Of a DNA stretch of 64,000 bases, positions 17,323 through 27,462 are shown in pieces. The stretch spans positions 1 through 64,000 of the forward strand of contig NZ_BMRI01000027.1 of NCBI RefSeq assembly GCF_014648555.1, read 5' to 3'. This DNA is from Kitasatospora griseola (GTDB lineage Bacteria > Actinomycetota > Actinomycetes > Streptomycetales > Streptomycetaceae). Both the position numbers and the translations under genes were made by a program. The notes under the pieces are model-generated. The model did no database searches and was not told the DNA's origin. It saw nothing but the letters and a program-made list of their open reading frames with translations. Every line of letters begins with the position of its first letter. Positions within the stretch are counted from its first letter, which is position 1.

Positions 17323-17940
17323 TCAGCCGACGGGCTGGGCGGCGAGCTCGTACAGGTAGCGCATCAGGGCCATCAGCACGTCGCGGCTGGACTCCCGGGT
17401 GCGGGCGTCGCACTCGACGATCGGGACGTGCGGCGGCAGGTCGAGCGCCGCGCGCAGTTCGTCGAGCGGGTAGCCCGGGGACTCGGGGAAGGAGTTGACG
17501 GCGACGACGAACGGCACGCCGCGGTCCTCCAGCCGGCCCAGGACGTCGAAGCTGACCTCCAGACGGCGGGTGTCGACCAGCACGACGGCGCCGAGCGCGC
17601 CTTCGAACAGGCCGTTCCACAGGAACCAGAAGCGTTCCTGACCGGGGGTGCCGAAGACGTACAGCACGAGTTCTTCGCTGATGGTGATCCGGCCGAAGTC
17701 CATCGCGACGGTGGTGGAGCTCTTGCGTTCCACCCCGGCCAGGTCGTCGATGCCGACGCCGGCCTCGGTCATGGTCTCCTCGGTGGTCAGCGGGCGGATC
17801 TCGCTGACCGAGCCGACCAGGGTGGTCTTGCCGACCCCGAAGCCGCCGACGATGACGACCTTGACGGCGGCCGCCACCGTGGCCGGGAGCAGTTCGGCCT
17901 CGCGCGGCCCGCGCACCGGCTCAGAGCCGCTGAAGTCCAT
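17323..17940 (-). CDS. cvnD: Conservon small GTPase (CvnD)
   Basis: 205 residues. P-loop GGFGVGKTT at residues 32-40, switch region with TTEETMTEAGVGID, G3 motif YVFGTPGQERFWF, and a modified G4 (VVAVNSF instead of NKxD), as is typical of conservon GTPases. In S. coelicolor conservons this protein forms a membrane-associated complex with CvnA, B and C, thought to resemble eukaryotic G-protein-coupled signalling. Its start overlaps the DUF742 gene by 20 bases, so the two are translationally coupled. Confidence 0.95.
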   Translation of the reverse strand: MDFSGSEPVRGPREAELLPATVAAAVKVVIVGGFGVGKTTLVGSVSEIRPLTTEETMTEAGVGIDDLAGVERKSSTTVAMDFGRITISEELVLYVFGTPGQERFWFLWNGLFEGALGAVVLVDTRRLEVSFDVLGRLEDRGVPFVVAVNSFPESPGYPLDELRAALDLPPHVPIVECDARTRESSRDVLMALMRYLYELAAQPVG

Positions 17941-18268
17941 GGATCACTGCCTCCAACAGGGAAAGGTCGGGAAGGGCTGCCGCCGGGATGGGGGCGCGGG
18001 CCTCGATCTTGTGCGTGCCGAGCAGCTCGGACAGCAGAACGATGACCAGGCTGTTCGGCAGGCTCAGGTATGCGGAGATCTCGGCCACCGACAGCGGCGA
18101 GCCGCAGATCCGCAGGATCGCCGCGTGCTCGGGCTGCATGGTGGGTTCGGGCCGGGAGCGGGCGACGACCAGCGTGACCAGGTCGAAGTCCGTCACGGCG
18201 TGTTGCCGGTCTCGGCCCCGGGTGATCACGAAGAACCGCTCGGGGCCGACCTCTTCCCAGTTGCTCAT
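17921..18268 (-). CDS. cvnC: Conservon DUF742 protein (CvnC)
   Basis: 115 residues. Winged-helix-like DUF742 fold: FFVITRGRDRQHAVTDFDLVTLVVA, then HAAILRICGSPLSVAEISAYLSLPNSLVIVLLSEL, ending with the characteristic LLEAVIHGLQRL. It links the roadblock protein and the GTPase in conservon complexes. Lies 13 bases after cvnB and overlaps cvnD. Confidence 0.95.
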   Translation of the reverse strand: MSNWEEVGPERFFVITRGRDRQHAVTDFDLVTLVVARSRPEPTMQPEHAAILRICGSPLSVAEISAYLSLPNSLVIVLLSELLGTHKIEARAPIPAAALPDLSLLEAVIHGLQRL

Positions 18269-18281
18269 CGGAGTCCCCGAC

Positions 18282-18689
18282 TCACGCGAGTTGTTCGCCG
18301 GTGCGGACGGGTGTGGTGAGGTGCTCGCCGATCCGTGCCACCAGGTCCCGCATCCGTTGGCCGACCAGTCCGGCGTCCACGCCCTCGTCGGCGAGGACCG
18401 CGAGGAACGCCCGGGAGCCGGCCGCCATCAGGTAGAAGAAGCCGCCGCCGACCTCGATCACCACCAGTCGCATCCGGCCGTCGCCGTGCGGGAACTCACT
18501 GCCGACCGCGTGCGCCAGGCTCTGCAGTCCGGCGCAGGCCGCGGCCAGCCGGTCGGCGGTGTCCGGGTCGGTGCCGTGCTGGGCCAGCCGCAGGCCGTCG
18601 GCCGACAGGACGATGGCGTGCCGTGCGTGCGGGACGCTCTCCGCGAGGTCCCTGAGCATCCAGTCCATGTTGGTCCGTTGCTGAATCAC
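18282..18689 (-). CDS. cvnB: Conservon roadblock/LC7 protein (CvnB)
   Basis: 135 residues, single roadblock/LC7 domain (MDWMLRDLAESVPHARHAIVLSADGLRLAQ, RMRLVVIEVGGGFFYLMAAGSRAFLAVLADEGVDAGLV). Such proteins regulate the GTPase activity of the partner CvnD. Start codon GTG at 18689 overlaps the CvnA stop (GTGA), so translation is coupled. Confidence 0.95.
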   Translation of the reverse strand: MIQQRTNMDWMLRDLAESVPHARHAIVLSADGLRLAQHGTDPDTADRLAAACAGLQSLAHAVGSEFPHGDGRMRLVVIEVGGGFFYLMAAGSRAFLAVLADEGVDAGLVGQRMRDLVARIGEHLTTPVRTGEQLA

Positions 18690-20287
18690 TTCTCGCCTTT
18701 CCCTGCTGACTCTTCACTGGCGTGGCGGCCGTCCGACGGGTCGCTGGGCGTGCTGCCGTTGACCCCGTCGGTGAACGCGGCCAACCACAGGCCGGGCTGG
18801 ACCGGTTCGGCGGCGGGCGCGGGCGCCTGCCGTCGGGGGGCCGACCCGCCCGGGCGCAGCGGCGCGGCGTGGCGGCGGCGCTGCGGCAGGCCGTTGGCGG
18901 TGCGTTCGGTCACCACCGGGTAGTCGTCCTCGGCCGGGGACGGCGCGGGCACCCGCGGCCGGCTTTCGGCGGGCGGGAAGGCCGCGGCGGCGGCGAATCC
19001 GCCGGACGGCGTGTGGGTCGCGGTCGGCTGCTCGGCCGGCGGGCTCCACACCGGGTTCTCGGGGTGCTTGGGGTGCTGCTGGATCACGGACGGGTGGCCG
19101 GTGGCCATCCGGCCGATGCCGTGCGCGCGGCTGGGCGCGGGCGCGGTGGTGATGTAGCGCTGCGGGACGATCAGCACGGCGCGCACGCCGCCGTACGCGG
19201 ACGGGCGCAGCGAGACCTGGAAGCCGTAGGCGCGGGCCAGTCGGCCGACGACCGCGAGGCCGAGCCGCGGGGTCTCGCCGAGGTCGTTGAGGTCGATGCC
19301 GGACTGGGCCTCCTCCAGCATCCGTTCGGCGCGGGCCCGGCCTTCCTCGCCGAGGCTGAGGCCGCCGTCCTCGATCTCGATCGCGATGCCGGTCTGCACC
19401 TCGACCGCGGTGAGGTGGACGTCGGTCTGCGGCGGCGAGTAGCGGGTGGCGTTGTCGAGCAGTTCGGCCAGCGCGTGGATCAGCGGTTCGACGGCGGGGC
19501 CGACGACGGCGACCTCGGAGACCGGGTGCAGTTCGACCCGGCGGAAGTCGAGGATCCGGGAGATGCCGCCGCGCAGCACGCTGAACAGCGGGACGGGACG
19601 GCTCCACTGGCGGCCCGGGCGGGCGCCGCCGAGCACCGCGATGGAGTCGGCGAGGCGGCCGATCAGCGCGTTGCCGTGGTCGAGGATCAGCAGGTCGTCG
19701 AAGACCGCGGGCAGGTCGCCGTGCCTCTCCTCCATCTGCCGCAGGTCGAGGGCCTGGCGGTGGACGATCGCCTGGACGCGGCGGGCGATGTTCACGAACG
19801 CGCGCTGGGCGGACTCGCGCATCGCCTCCTCGTTGTCGACGGCGTCGAGGACGGCGCGCAGCACGGCGTGCCGGGCCTCGTGGAAGTCCTCGCCGGCCTC
19901 GGCCAGGTGGCGCTGCTCGTAGGAGCGGAGCACGTCGGTGATGAACTCGCCGCGCTGGAGCCGGTCGACCGCCTCGGGCAGTTCGTTCTTGGCCAGGTCG
20001 AGCATGCCGGCCTGCTGGCGGGCCAGCCGGGCGCGCAGTTCCTCGCCCTGCCGGGCGCCGTCCGCGAGGGCCTGTTCCAGGGCGCCGCCCCGGTGGGCCG
20101 CTGCGAAGCCGACCGCCGCCACCGTCAGGGTTCCCACCAGACCGCACAGCAGGATTCCCGAGATCGACTGTCCGGGCCCGGCGGTCTTGGCGAGGGCCAC
20201 CGTCACGCCGATCACGACCGCGGGCAGCAGGCCGACGAGTACGGCTGCGGGCAGCCGGGTTCCTGGCGACGATCCGGGTCGAAGCAT
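18686..20287 (-). CDS. cvnA: Conservon sensor histidine kinase-like protein (CvnA)
   Basis: 533 residues from the second ATG (20287), which has GAGG six bases upstream; the first ATG at 20299 has none. Two N-terminal membrane segments (LPAAVLVGLLPAVVIGVTVALA and ISGILLCGLVGTLTVAAVGFAAA), a coiled region, and a nitrate/conservon-type ATPase domain with N box ALAELLDNATRYSPP and G-box-like ETPRLGLAVVGRLARAYGF. The C-terminal about 140 residues are Pro/Ala-rich and disordered, a normal feature of CvnA. Cytoplasmic-membrane sensor that starts the conservon signal. Confidence 0.93.
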   Translation of the reverse strand: MLRPGSSPGTRLPAAVLVGLLPAVVIGVTVALAKTAGPGQSISGILLCGLVGTLTVAAVGFAAAHRGGALEQALADGARQGEELRARLARQQAGMLDLAKNELPEAVDRLQRGEFITDVLRSYEQRHLAEAGEDFHEARHAVLRAVLDAVDNEEAMRESAQRAFVNIARRVQAIVHRQALDLRQMEERHGDLPAVFDDLLILDHGNALIGRLADSIAVLGGARPGRQWSRPVPLFSVLRGGISRILDFRRVELHPVSEVAVVGPAVEPLIHALAELLDNATRYSPPQTDVHLTAVEVQTGIAIEIEDGGLSLGEEGRARAERMLEEAQSGIDLNDLGETPRLGLAVVGRLARAYGFQVSLRPSAYGGVRAVLIVPQRYITTAPAPSRAHGIGRMATGHPSVIQQHPKHPENPVWSPPAEQPTATHTPSGGFAAAAAFPPAESRPRVPAPSPAEDDYPVVTERTANGLPQRRRHAAPLRPGGSAPRRQAPAPAAEPVQPGLWLAAFTDGVNGSTPSDPSDGRHASEESAGKGEK

Positions 20288-20843
20288 CGGTGTCCTCATA
20301 CGGTCAAAGGGATGGGAACGCGGGTCCGGGCGGTGCGGCGGGGCCCGGGCGCGAAGCAGCATAGCCGGTGCACGACAGCTCCGACGGTTCGTCAGCATCC
20401 CGTTCCACCAGCAGAGTTGTGCTGGTCGACGGAGGTGTCGAACACGCGACGGAAAGGTTCGTGCGCCCCTCGCCGGGGCTCTTAGGCTTGTCGCACCGGG
20501 CACCCCACAGCAGCCTCCCGGCCCGGATTCACCCGGACGAGCGGCAGTCGCGGCGTTCCTCGCACGGCAGACCCTGTGATGGTGCTAGGGCCGCGCTCGA
20601 AGACCGACAGCGACACGGCCCGCGCCTCCGGACAGGAGGAACGAGCCTTGGCGGCATATTACTGACGGATGATCAGTTCGTCATATTCACGCCTGGCGTT
20701 CACGCGACGCACCGAACCTCCGCGCCGGACGTCCGAACGACTTTCACCACCTCTCCGCCCACCGGTGGGCCGCACCTCACCGCCGGTTCACCCCGCCGGG
20801 TAGGCAGCCTTGCGTCCCGCCCGCCGAACCTCCGGAGGCCGCC
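20288..20843. promoter_or_regulatory. Intergenic region between conservon and PHP hydrolase
   Basis: About 555 bases without a gene. It should hold the conservon promoter (leftwards) and the promoter of the exported hydrolase (rightwards). An AT-rich patch at 20655-20690 contains the inverted repeat ACTGA (20661-20665) / TCAGT (20673-20677), a possible operator. No further structure was recognised. Confidence 0.4.
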
Positions 20844-22412
20844 GTGCCCGACTCCCAACTCCCCTCGACCGACGGCGCGTTGCCCGGACGCCGCGCCGTT
20901 CTGCGCACCGGCCTGGCCACCGGCGCGGTCGCCGCCGTCGGACTGGCCGGATCCGCCGGGCGGGCGCACGCCGAGACGCCCTCCGCCGATCAGGTGCTCA
21001 CGCTCACCGGCCAACTACCCACCGGTGCACCCGACTTCGTCTACCTCCCCGTCGAAGTACCGCGCGGCGTACGGGAGATCGCGGTCTCCTACAGCTACGA
21101 CCGGCCCGCCGTCCCGCCCGGCACCCCTGGGAACTCCTGCGACATCGGCATCTTCGACGAGCGCGGCACCGCCCTCGGCGGCGACGGTTTCCGCGGCTGG
21201 TCGGGCGGCTTCCGCACCGAGTTCAGCCTGTCCCGCGAGGCCGCCACGCCCGGCTACCTGCCCGGGCCGATCAATCCCGGCACCTGGCACGTCGTCCTCG
21301 GCCCCTACCAGGTCGCCCCCGCCGGGCTGACCTACACCGTGCAGGTCACCCTCCGGTTCGGCGCACCCGGCCCGGCCTTCACCCCCGCCTACCCGCCGGA
21401 GCGGGCCCGCGGCCGCGGCCGGGCCTGGTACCGCGGCGACTGCCACCTGCACACGGTGCACTCCGACGGCCGCCGCCTGCCCGCCGAGGTCGCCGCCGGG
21501 GCCCGCGCCGCCGGCCTCGACTTCATCGTCTCCACCGATCACAACACCTCTTCCTCGCACGGCAGTTGGGGACCGCTGGCCGGACCCGACCTGCTGATCG
21601 TCCCCGGCGAGGAGGTCACCACCCGCAACGGCCACTGGCTGGCCCTCGGCCTGGCCCCCGGCCAGTTCGTGGACTGGCGCTACCGGGCCCGCGACGAACA
21701 GTTCCCGCGCTTCGCCCGCCAGGTCCACCGGTCCGGCGGCCTGGTCGTCGCCGCCCACCCCTACTGCCCCTACGTCGCCTGCCAGTGGAAGTTCGGCTAC
21801 CAGGACGCCGACGGCGTCGAAGTGTGGAACGGCCCCTGGACGTACGACGACGAATCCGCCGTCGACACCTGGGACGCCAACCTCGCCACCGCCCTGCACG
21901 AGGGCCGCAACTGGCTCCCCGCCCTCGGCAACAGCGATGCCCACAGCACCCCGCAGGTCATCGGCGCCCCGCACAACGTGGTCCTCGCCGACGACCTCCA
22001 CCGCACCGCGATCCTGGCCGGCCTGCGCGCCGGCCGCTCCTGGATCGCCGAATCCGCCGCCGTCCAGCTGGAGTTCACCGCCACCGGCCACGGCCGCCAG
22101 GCCGGCATCGGCGAGCGCCTCACCGTCCCCGCCGACGCCCCCGTCGACATCCGACTCGCCGTCTCCGGCGTCCCGAACGGCACCGTCCGCCTGATCACCG
22201 ACGAGGGCCAACTCCACCAGGAGTCCCTCCCCACCACCGGCACCGGTACCATCACCTGGCACACCACCGCCTCCCTGGCCGCCTACGTCCGCGCCGAAGT
22301 CCGCCACCCCAAGCCCGACGGCACCCCGGGCAAGGGCAACTCCATGGGTCCCGACCTCCCGTGGGGGCCGATGGCGGCACTCACCAACCCGATTGTGTTG
22401 CACGGTTCCTGA
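20844..22412 (+). CDS. Tat-exported CehA/McbA-type PHP-domain metallohydrolase
   Basis: 522 residues. GTG start with GGAGG upstream. The N-terminus has a twin-arginine signal (GRRAVLRTGLATGAVAAVGLAG ... AHA). After a beta-rich N-terminal domain, the PHP fold supplies metal ligands DCHLHTVHSDG, STDHNTSSSHG, VVAAHPY and LGNSDAHS. CehA/McbA members hydrolyse phosphoesters or carbamate-like esters outside the cell; the substrate here is unknown. It stands alone with no operon partner. Its stop codon lies in a TGACGGAGCGTCA palindrome (22410-22422). Confidence 0.88.
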   Translation: MPDSQLPSTDGALPGRRAVLRTGLATGAVAAVGLAGSAGRAHAETPSADQVLTLTGQLPTGAPDFVYLPVEVPRGVREIAVSYSYDRPAVPPGTPGNSCDIGIFDERGTALGGDGFRGWSGGFRTEFSLSREAATPGYLPGPINPGTWHVVLGPYQVAPAGLTYTVQVTLRFGAPGPAFTPAYPPERARGRGRAWYRGDCHLHTVHSDGRRLPAEVAAGARAAGLDFIVSTDHNTSSSHGSWGPLAGPDLLIVPGEEVTTRNGHWLALGLAPGQFVDWRYRARDEQFPRFARQVHRSGGLVVAAHPYCPYVACQWKFGYQDADGVEVWNGPWTYDDESAVDTWDANLATALHEGRNWLPALGNSDAHSTPQVIGAPHNVVLADDLHRTAILAGLRAGRSWIAESAAVQLEFTATGHGRQAGIGERLTVPADAPVDIRLAVSGVPNGTVRLITDEGQLHQESLPTTGTGTITWHTTASLAAYVRAEVRHPKPDGTPGKGNSMGPDLPWGPMAALTNPIVLHGS

Positions 22413-22573
22413 CGGAGCGTCAATTCGCCTTCAAGCGGCGGTCGGACGAGGACGACGGCGCGGCCGAGGCCCGACGGCAGAGCGCCGTCCGGGGCGGCGG
22501 TGGGCAGGCGGAGCGGCCGGGCCGGCGGACGGCCCGCGGCCCAAAGACGTGGTCGCCAGGCGGTGAGGGCGCG

Positions 22574-22693
22574 GCCGTCCTCACCCGCTGCGGCGCGCCG
22601 GCCGAAGCCGCCAACGCCGAGCTGCCGGCGCCGCTCGCCCCCGACGAGCAGGCGCAGCTGACGGCCCTGCCGACCCGGTTCCACGAAGCCTGA
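22574..22693 (+). pseudogene. Possible C-terminal remnant of a MarR-like regulator
   Basis: The segment ending at the TGA of 22693 reads AEAANAELPAPLAPDEQAQL followed by TALPTRFHEA, which looks like the last dimerisation helix of many MarR proteins. No winged-helix precedes it in any frame. If real, it is a truncated fragment left between the hydrolase and the TyrRS gene. Confidence 0.35.
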
Positions 22694-22709
22694 TCCCACC
22701 CGCCCTCGC

Positions 22710-22736
22710 CATCGGGCCCGCCCTGGGGGCCCGATG
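22710..22736. terminator. Terminator of the tyrosyl-tRNA synthetase gene
   Basis: Arms CATCGGGCCC (22710-22719) and GGGCCCGATG (22727-22736) form a 10-bp stem with a 7-base loop, 15 bases past the - strand stop at 22752. Confidence 0.75.
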
Positions 22737-22751
22737 ACGCCGCTCCCGGCG

Positions 22752-24161
22752 CTACGTCAGCTCCACCACCTTCCGCCCGCAGCGCAGGAACACCCGCCGC
22801 TGCGCGCTCGCGCCCGCCAACTCGTGGGCGCCGAGCACCACCAGCAGGCGTTCGTCGGCGTCGGCGCGGGACAGCGGCACGGTGTGCCGCCCGCCGTCGA
22901 GGCGCTCCACCACCAGCTTCAGGCCGCCCGCGTCGGCGACCCGGCGGACCTGGTTGAGGCTCGGCAGCTCGCCGCTGACCTTCACCAGCAGTTCGGCCGG
23001 TGTCGCCGCGCCGTGCCGCGCCGCGTCCACGGCGGGCAGCGGGCCGGCGTCGGAGAAGCGGCGTTGCGAGAAGCGGGCCCGGAAGGCGTCCCGGGCGGCG
23101 AGGGCGGCCGGGGCGCCGTGCACGGTGGCGGTGACGGCGGCGGCCAGCAGGGTCTTCACCGCCATCGGATGGCGGCGGCCGTCGGCGGCCTGGGCGAGCA
23201 GCAACTCGACCTCCTCGTCCAGGAGTTCGGTGAGCAGTCGGAGGTAGTCCGGGAGCAGCCGGTCCGCGCAGGCCATCAGTCGACCGAACATCTCCTCGGC
23301 GGGGAAGGACAGTCCGACGTAGTTGTTCTTGGACTTGCTCATCTTGGCGCCGGTGCCGTCGGTGCCCTCGATCAGGCCCGTCGCGAGCACCACCTCCGGC
23401 TGCTGGCCGTGCACCGTCTGCACCCGGCGGCACATCTGGAGGTTCAACAGCTGGTCCAGGCCGCCGAGTTCGATGTCGGCGACCAGCTCGACCGAGTCCA
23501 GCGCCATCACCACCGAGTACACCAGCTCGGCCAGCGTCAGCCCGCTGCCCTCGGCCAGCCTGGTCCGGAAGTCCTCCCGCTGCAGCGCCGCCGAGGCGGG
23601 CAGCCGGGACAGTACACCGAGGAAGTCCGGCAGCGTCAGCGGGCCCAACCACTCGCTGTTGAACCGGAATTCGGCCCGCTCGAAATCGAAGAACGGCCCG
23701 ACCTGCTCGCGGTAGGTCGCGACATTGCGCGTCACGTCCTCGGCGGTCAGCGGCGGCCGCTCCGCGCTGCGCCCGGACGGGTCGCCGATCCGCGCCGTCA
23801 CGTCCCCCACCAGGAACACCACCCGGTGACCCATCCGCTGCAGGCGGCTGGCCAGGATCATCGGCACCGCGTGCCCGAGGTGCACCTCCGCCCCTGTCGG
23901 GTCGATCCCGTACTTCACCGTCAACGCCCGCCCCTGCCCGAGCAGTTCGGCCAACTGCCGGTCCCCCGGCAGCACGGCCGCCGCCCGCGCCCCGAGCAGC
24001 TCGGCCTGCCGCTCCGGGGCCAGCTCGGAGAGATCCGCGCGCTGCCGCTCCGCCAGCACCTCCAGCAGCCGGCCGAGCGCCGGCCCCTCCCTGAGCTCGT
24101 CCTCCTTCTCGATCAGTTCACTCATCAGCTCGATGCTGCGGTCGAATGCGGTGGCGGCCAT
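22752..24161 (-). CDS. tyrS: Tyrosyl-tRNA synthetase
   Basis: 469 residues, class I aminoacyl-tRNA synthetase. HIGH-type motif in YGIDPTGAEVHLGHAVPM, tyrosine/ATP site VFLVGDVTARIGDPSG, KMSKS loop AKMSKSKNNYVGLSF, and a C-terminal S4-like RNA-binding region (LPSLNQVRRVADAGGLKLVVE). The ATG at 24161 is chosen because GAGAGG lies six bases upstream; an ATG at 24167 is too close to that site. Streptomycetes usually carry one housekeeping TyrRS and some a second, so whether this is the essential copy cannot be told from this window. The long upstream region may be regulatory. Confidence 0.92.
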   Translation of the reverse strand: MAATAFDRSIELMSELIEKEDELREGPALGRLLEVLAERQRADLSELAPERQAELLGARAAAVLPGDRQLAELLGQGRALTVKYGIDPTGAEVHLGHAVPMILASRLQRMGHRVVFLVGDVTARIGDPSGRSAERPPLTAEDVTRNVATYREQVGPFFDFERAEFRFNSEWLGPLTLPDFLGVLSRLPASAALQREDFRTRLAEGSGLTLAELVYSVVMALDSVELVADIELGGLDQLLNLQMCRRVQTVHGQQPEVVLATGLIEGTDGTGAKMSKSKNNYVGLSFPAEEMFGRLMACADRLLPDYLRLLTELLDEEVELLLAQAADGRRHPMAVKTLLAAAVTATVHGAPAALAARDAFRARFSQRRFSDAGPLPAVDAARHGAATPAELLVKVSGELPSLNQVRRVADAGGLKLVVERLDGGRHTVPLSRADADERLLVVLGAHELAGASAQRRVFLRCGRKVVELT

Positions 24162-24167
24162 GGCCAT

Positions 24168-24524
24168 CCTCTCGGGGTACAGGAACAACGGACGATCGGA
24201 CGCACCCGCCCCGCACAGAAAGCACCACCAAAAAACGACGACCGCACACCGCACCCGCGCACAGGCAGGCAGGTTTCACCACAGGTCGTCCAAGAATCCG
24301 GAGGCCCGGCCGCCGCTACTTCAGGCAGGCCGGAGGGCGGTGGGGACCGCCACTAATATCGCTTCACCACGCGAAACCTCCGGGGAACAGGAAGCGGCAG
24401 AAGCCCCTCGGCTCCACCGCGAGCCCCCATCCTGCCTCATCCCCGCACCTGCCCGCACCTGCATTTTTCTCCCGCCCACCCGCGAGCGATCAGCGCGCCA
24501 GGACGAGAATCGGCAGCCGGAGCG
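24168..24524. promoter_or_regulatory. Long 5' region of tyrS with hairpin
   Basis: About 355 bases with no gene. A compact hairpin GGCGGT (24336-24341) / ACCGCC (24346-24351) with GGGG loop and a G/C-rich inverted segment around 24300-24335 lie upstream of tyrS, together with a tandem GGCA tract (24262-24273). T-box leaders control some tRNA synthetases, but I do not see a convincing T-box consensus here. Confidence 0.35.
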
Positions 24525-24890
24525 TCAACTCCGGTCGACAGTAAGGCGATCGGCATCCGGTGTCGGCTTCGGCAGCACGATGACGGCGCGGCCGGATCCC
24601 AGATCGACGATCGAGCGGGGCGGGGCGGCATCCCCCTCCTCGTCGCGTCGCATCGCCTCGCCGGAGCGTTCCTCCAACTCGGCCGCCTTGCCGGTGTTCA
24701 CCGAGCCGGTGAAGACGTCCAGGGCCACGGTGGACGTCGAGGACAGTCCGACGAACCCGCCCGGCCGCCTGCGGTACCGCGCCGGGACCAGGCCCGAGCC
24801 GGCCAGCCGTCCCACCACTCGGGACGCGACCAGGAACATCACCAACGCCAGCGCCAACCCCGGCAGCGTGAGGGAGAACACCAGAACCAC
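24525..24890 (-). CDS. Small membrane protein, DUF6191-like
   Basis: 121 residues from a GTG at 24890. One N-terminal membrane segment (VLVFSLTLPGLALALVMFLVASRVV), then a basic linker, an acidic helical stretch (NTGKAAELEERSGEAMRRDEEG) and a C-terminal motif SIVDLGSGRAVIVLP that resembles the conserved end of DUF6191 proteins. Function unknown; probably anchored with its C-terminus in the cytoplasm. The start is uncertain because an in-frame extension reaches 24932 and no strong ribosome site is visible. Confidence 0.6.
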   Translation of the reverse strand: MVLVFSLTLPGLALALVMFLVASRVVGRLAGSGLVPARYRRRPGGFVGLSSTSTVALDVFTGSVNTGKAAELEERSGEAMRRDEEGDAAPPRSIVDLGSGRAVIVLPKPTPDADRLTVDRS

Positions 24891-25108
24891 CGACCCGCAC
24901 CCCCGTCCGCACGACCCCCTGGAGTCGTGCACCGACCGGCCAACGGCTCGCGTCCGCCCGGGAGTTCCCCGATCACGAACGCCGCGCGGACCCGCCGCTG
25001 CGCCGGCGGGCGGGACACCTCCGCGTGTCTCGTCTTGGCACGCCCCCGGCCCCCTGCCATCGTGGGCACATCATCTGCTTGTCGGTTTGTCACCGAGGGA
25101 GGATGCAT

Positions 25109-25780
25109 ATGACCGCACCGGTGCTGACGGTGGACCAGGTGGTCGACCGGATGGCGAAGCTCGCAGCCGAGCTGCCCGTCGCGGACGGGGTCGCCGTGTT
25201 CAACGCGATGTACCTGACCGTGACCCGCCTGATCCGCGACCATCTCGCGGTCGCGTACTTCGACGACCCGGCCACCATGGCGGAGCTCGATGCCGTGTTC
25301 GCCGCCCGCTACCTGACCGCCGTGGACGACGACCGCGCGGGGCGGCGGCCGGCGGCCTGCTGGCGGCCGCTGTTCGAGCTGCGGGCCGCCGAGAACGTCC
25401 ACCCCCTGCAGTTCGCGCTCGCCGGAATGAACGCCCACATCGAGAACGACCTCCCGCTCTCCGTCCTCGACACCTGCCGGCTGACCGGCCGCACCCCGGA
25501 GCAGCTGCACCCCGACTACCTGCGGATCAACAGCCTGCTCGCCGAGGTGGAGGCCGGGGTCCGCGCGACGCTGCTGCCGCTGCCGTCCGTCGGCGACCCA
25601 CTGCTGCACATCCTCGGCGTCTGGAGCATCGACCGGGCCCGCGACGCCGCCTGGGCGTCCGTCCTGGCGCTCTGGGAGCTGCACCGCCTGCCGCCCGCGT
25701 ACCGCCTGGTCGCCGACGCGCTGTCGGGGTCGGTCGGGATGGTCGGCCGGGCGCTGCTCACCCCGCTCTCCGTCAACTGA
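25109..25780 (+). CDS. DUF5995 family protein
   Basis: 223 residues, all-helical. Contains the DUF5995 signature set: DGVAVFNAMYLTVTRLI, a Phe/Asp-rich helix (VAYFDDPATMAELDAVFAARYL), the highly conserved PLQFALAGMNAHIENDLPLSV, and HPDYLRINSLLAEVE. The His/Asn-rich core hints at metal binding but the biochemical role is unknown. The second of two close ATGs (25109) is preferred: GGGAGG lies six bases before it. Convergent with guaB1, sharing a terminator. Confidence 0.85.
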   Translation: MTAPVLTVDQVVDRMAKLAAELPVADGVAVFNAMYLTVTRLIRDHLAVAYFDDPATMAELDAVFAARYLTAVDDDRAGRRPAACWRPLFELRAAENVHPLQFALAGMNAHIENDLPLSVLDTCRLTGRTPEQLHPDYLRINSLLAEVEAGVRATLLPLPSVGDPLLHILGVWSIDRARDAAWASVLALWELHRLPPAYRLVADALSGSVGMVGRALLTPLSVN

Positions 25781-25787
25781 CGACGAA

Positions 25788-25818
25788 CGGGCGGGCCCCC
25801 GCGGAGGGAGCCCGCCCG
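25788..25818. terminator. Bidirectional terminator
   Basis: Arms CGGGCGGGC (25788-25796) and GCCCGCCCG (25810-25818) pair over nine bases, between the DUF5995 stop (25780) and the end of guaB1 (25831). Confidence 0.7.
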
Positions 25819-25830
25819 CAGCAGGGACCG

Positions 25831-27369
<1,539 letters not shown>

Positions 27370-27462
27370 TTATGGATTCCCCGATCCAGGGCCAGCTAAC
27401 GAGCGAATCCTGAAGATCGACACAACCGGAGGTCCGTCCTTCCACAAACGGTTTGGAGGAAG

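Noticed and set aside
12563-17359. 1598-residue open frame on the + strand
   Set aside because: Spans three well-supported - strand genes (LAL, AraC, P450) in the mirror frame; composition is Arg/Gly/Pro/Gln-rich as expected of a GC-rich shadow.
18722-20485. 587-residue open frame opposite cvnA
   Set aside because: Mirror frame of the kinase gene; low-complexity, no ribosome site.
24330-24352. T-box-like GGTGG...ACCGCC before tyrS
   Set aside because: The motif is on the + strand sense and the - strand version lacks the 14-base T-box consensus; kept only as a hairpin.
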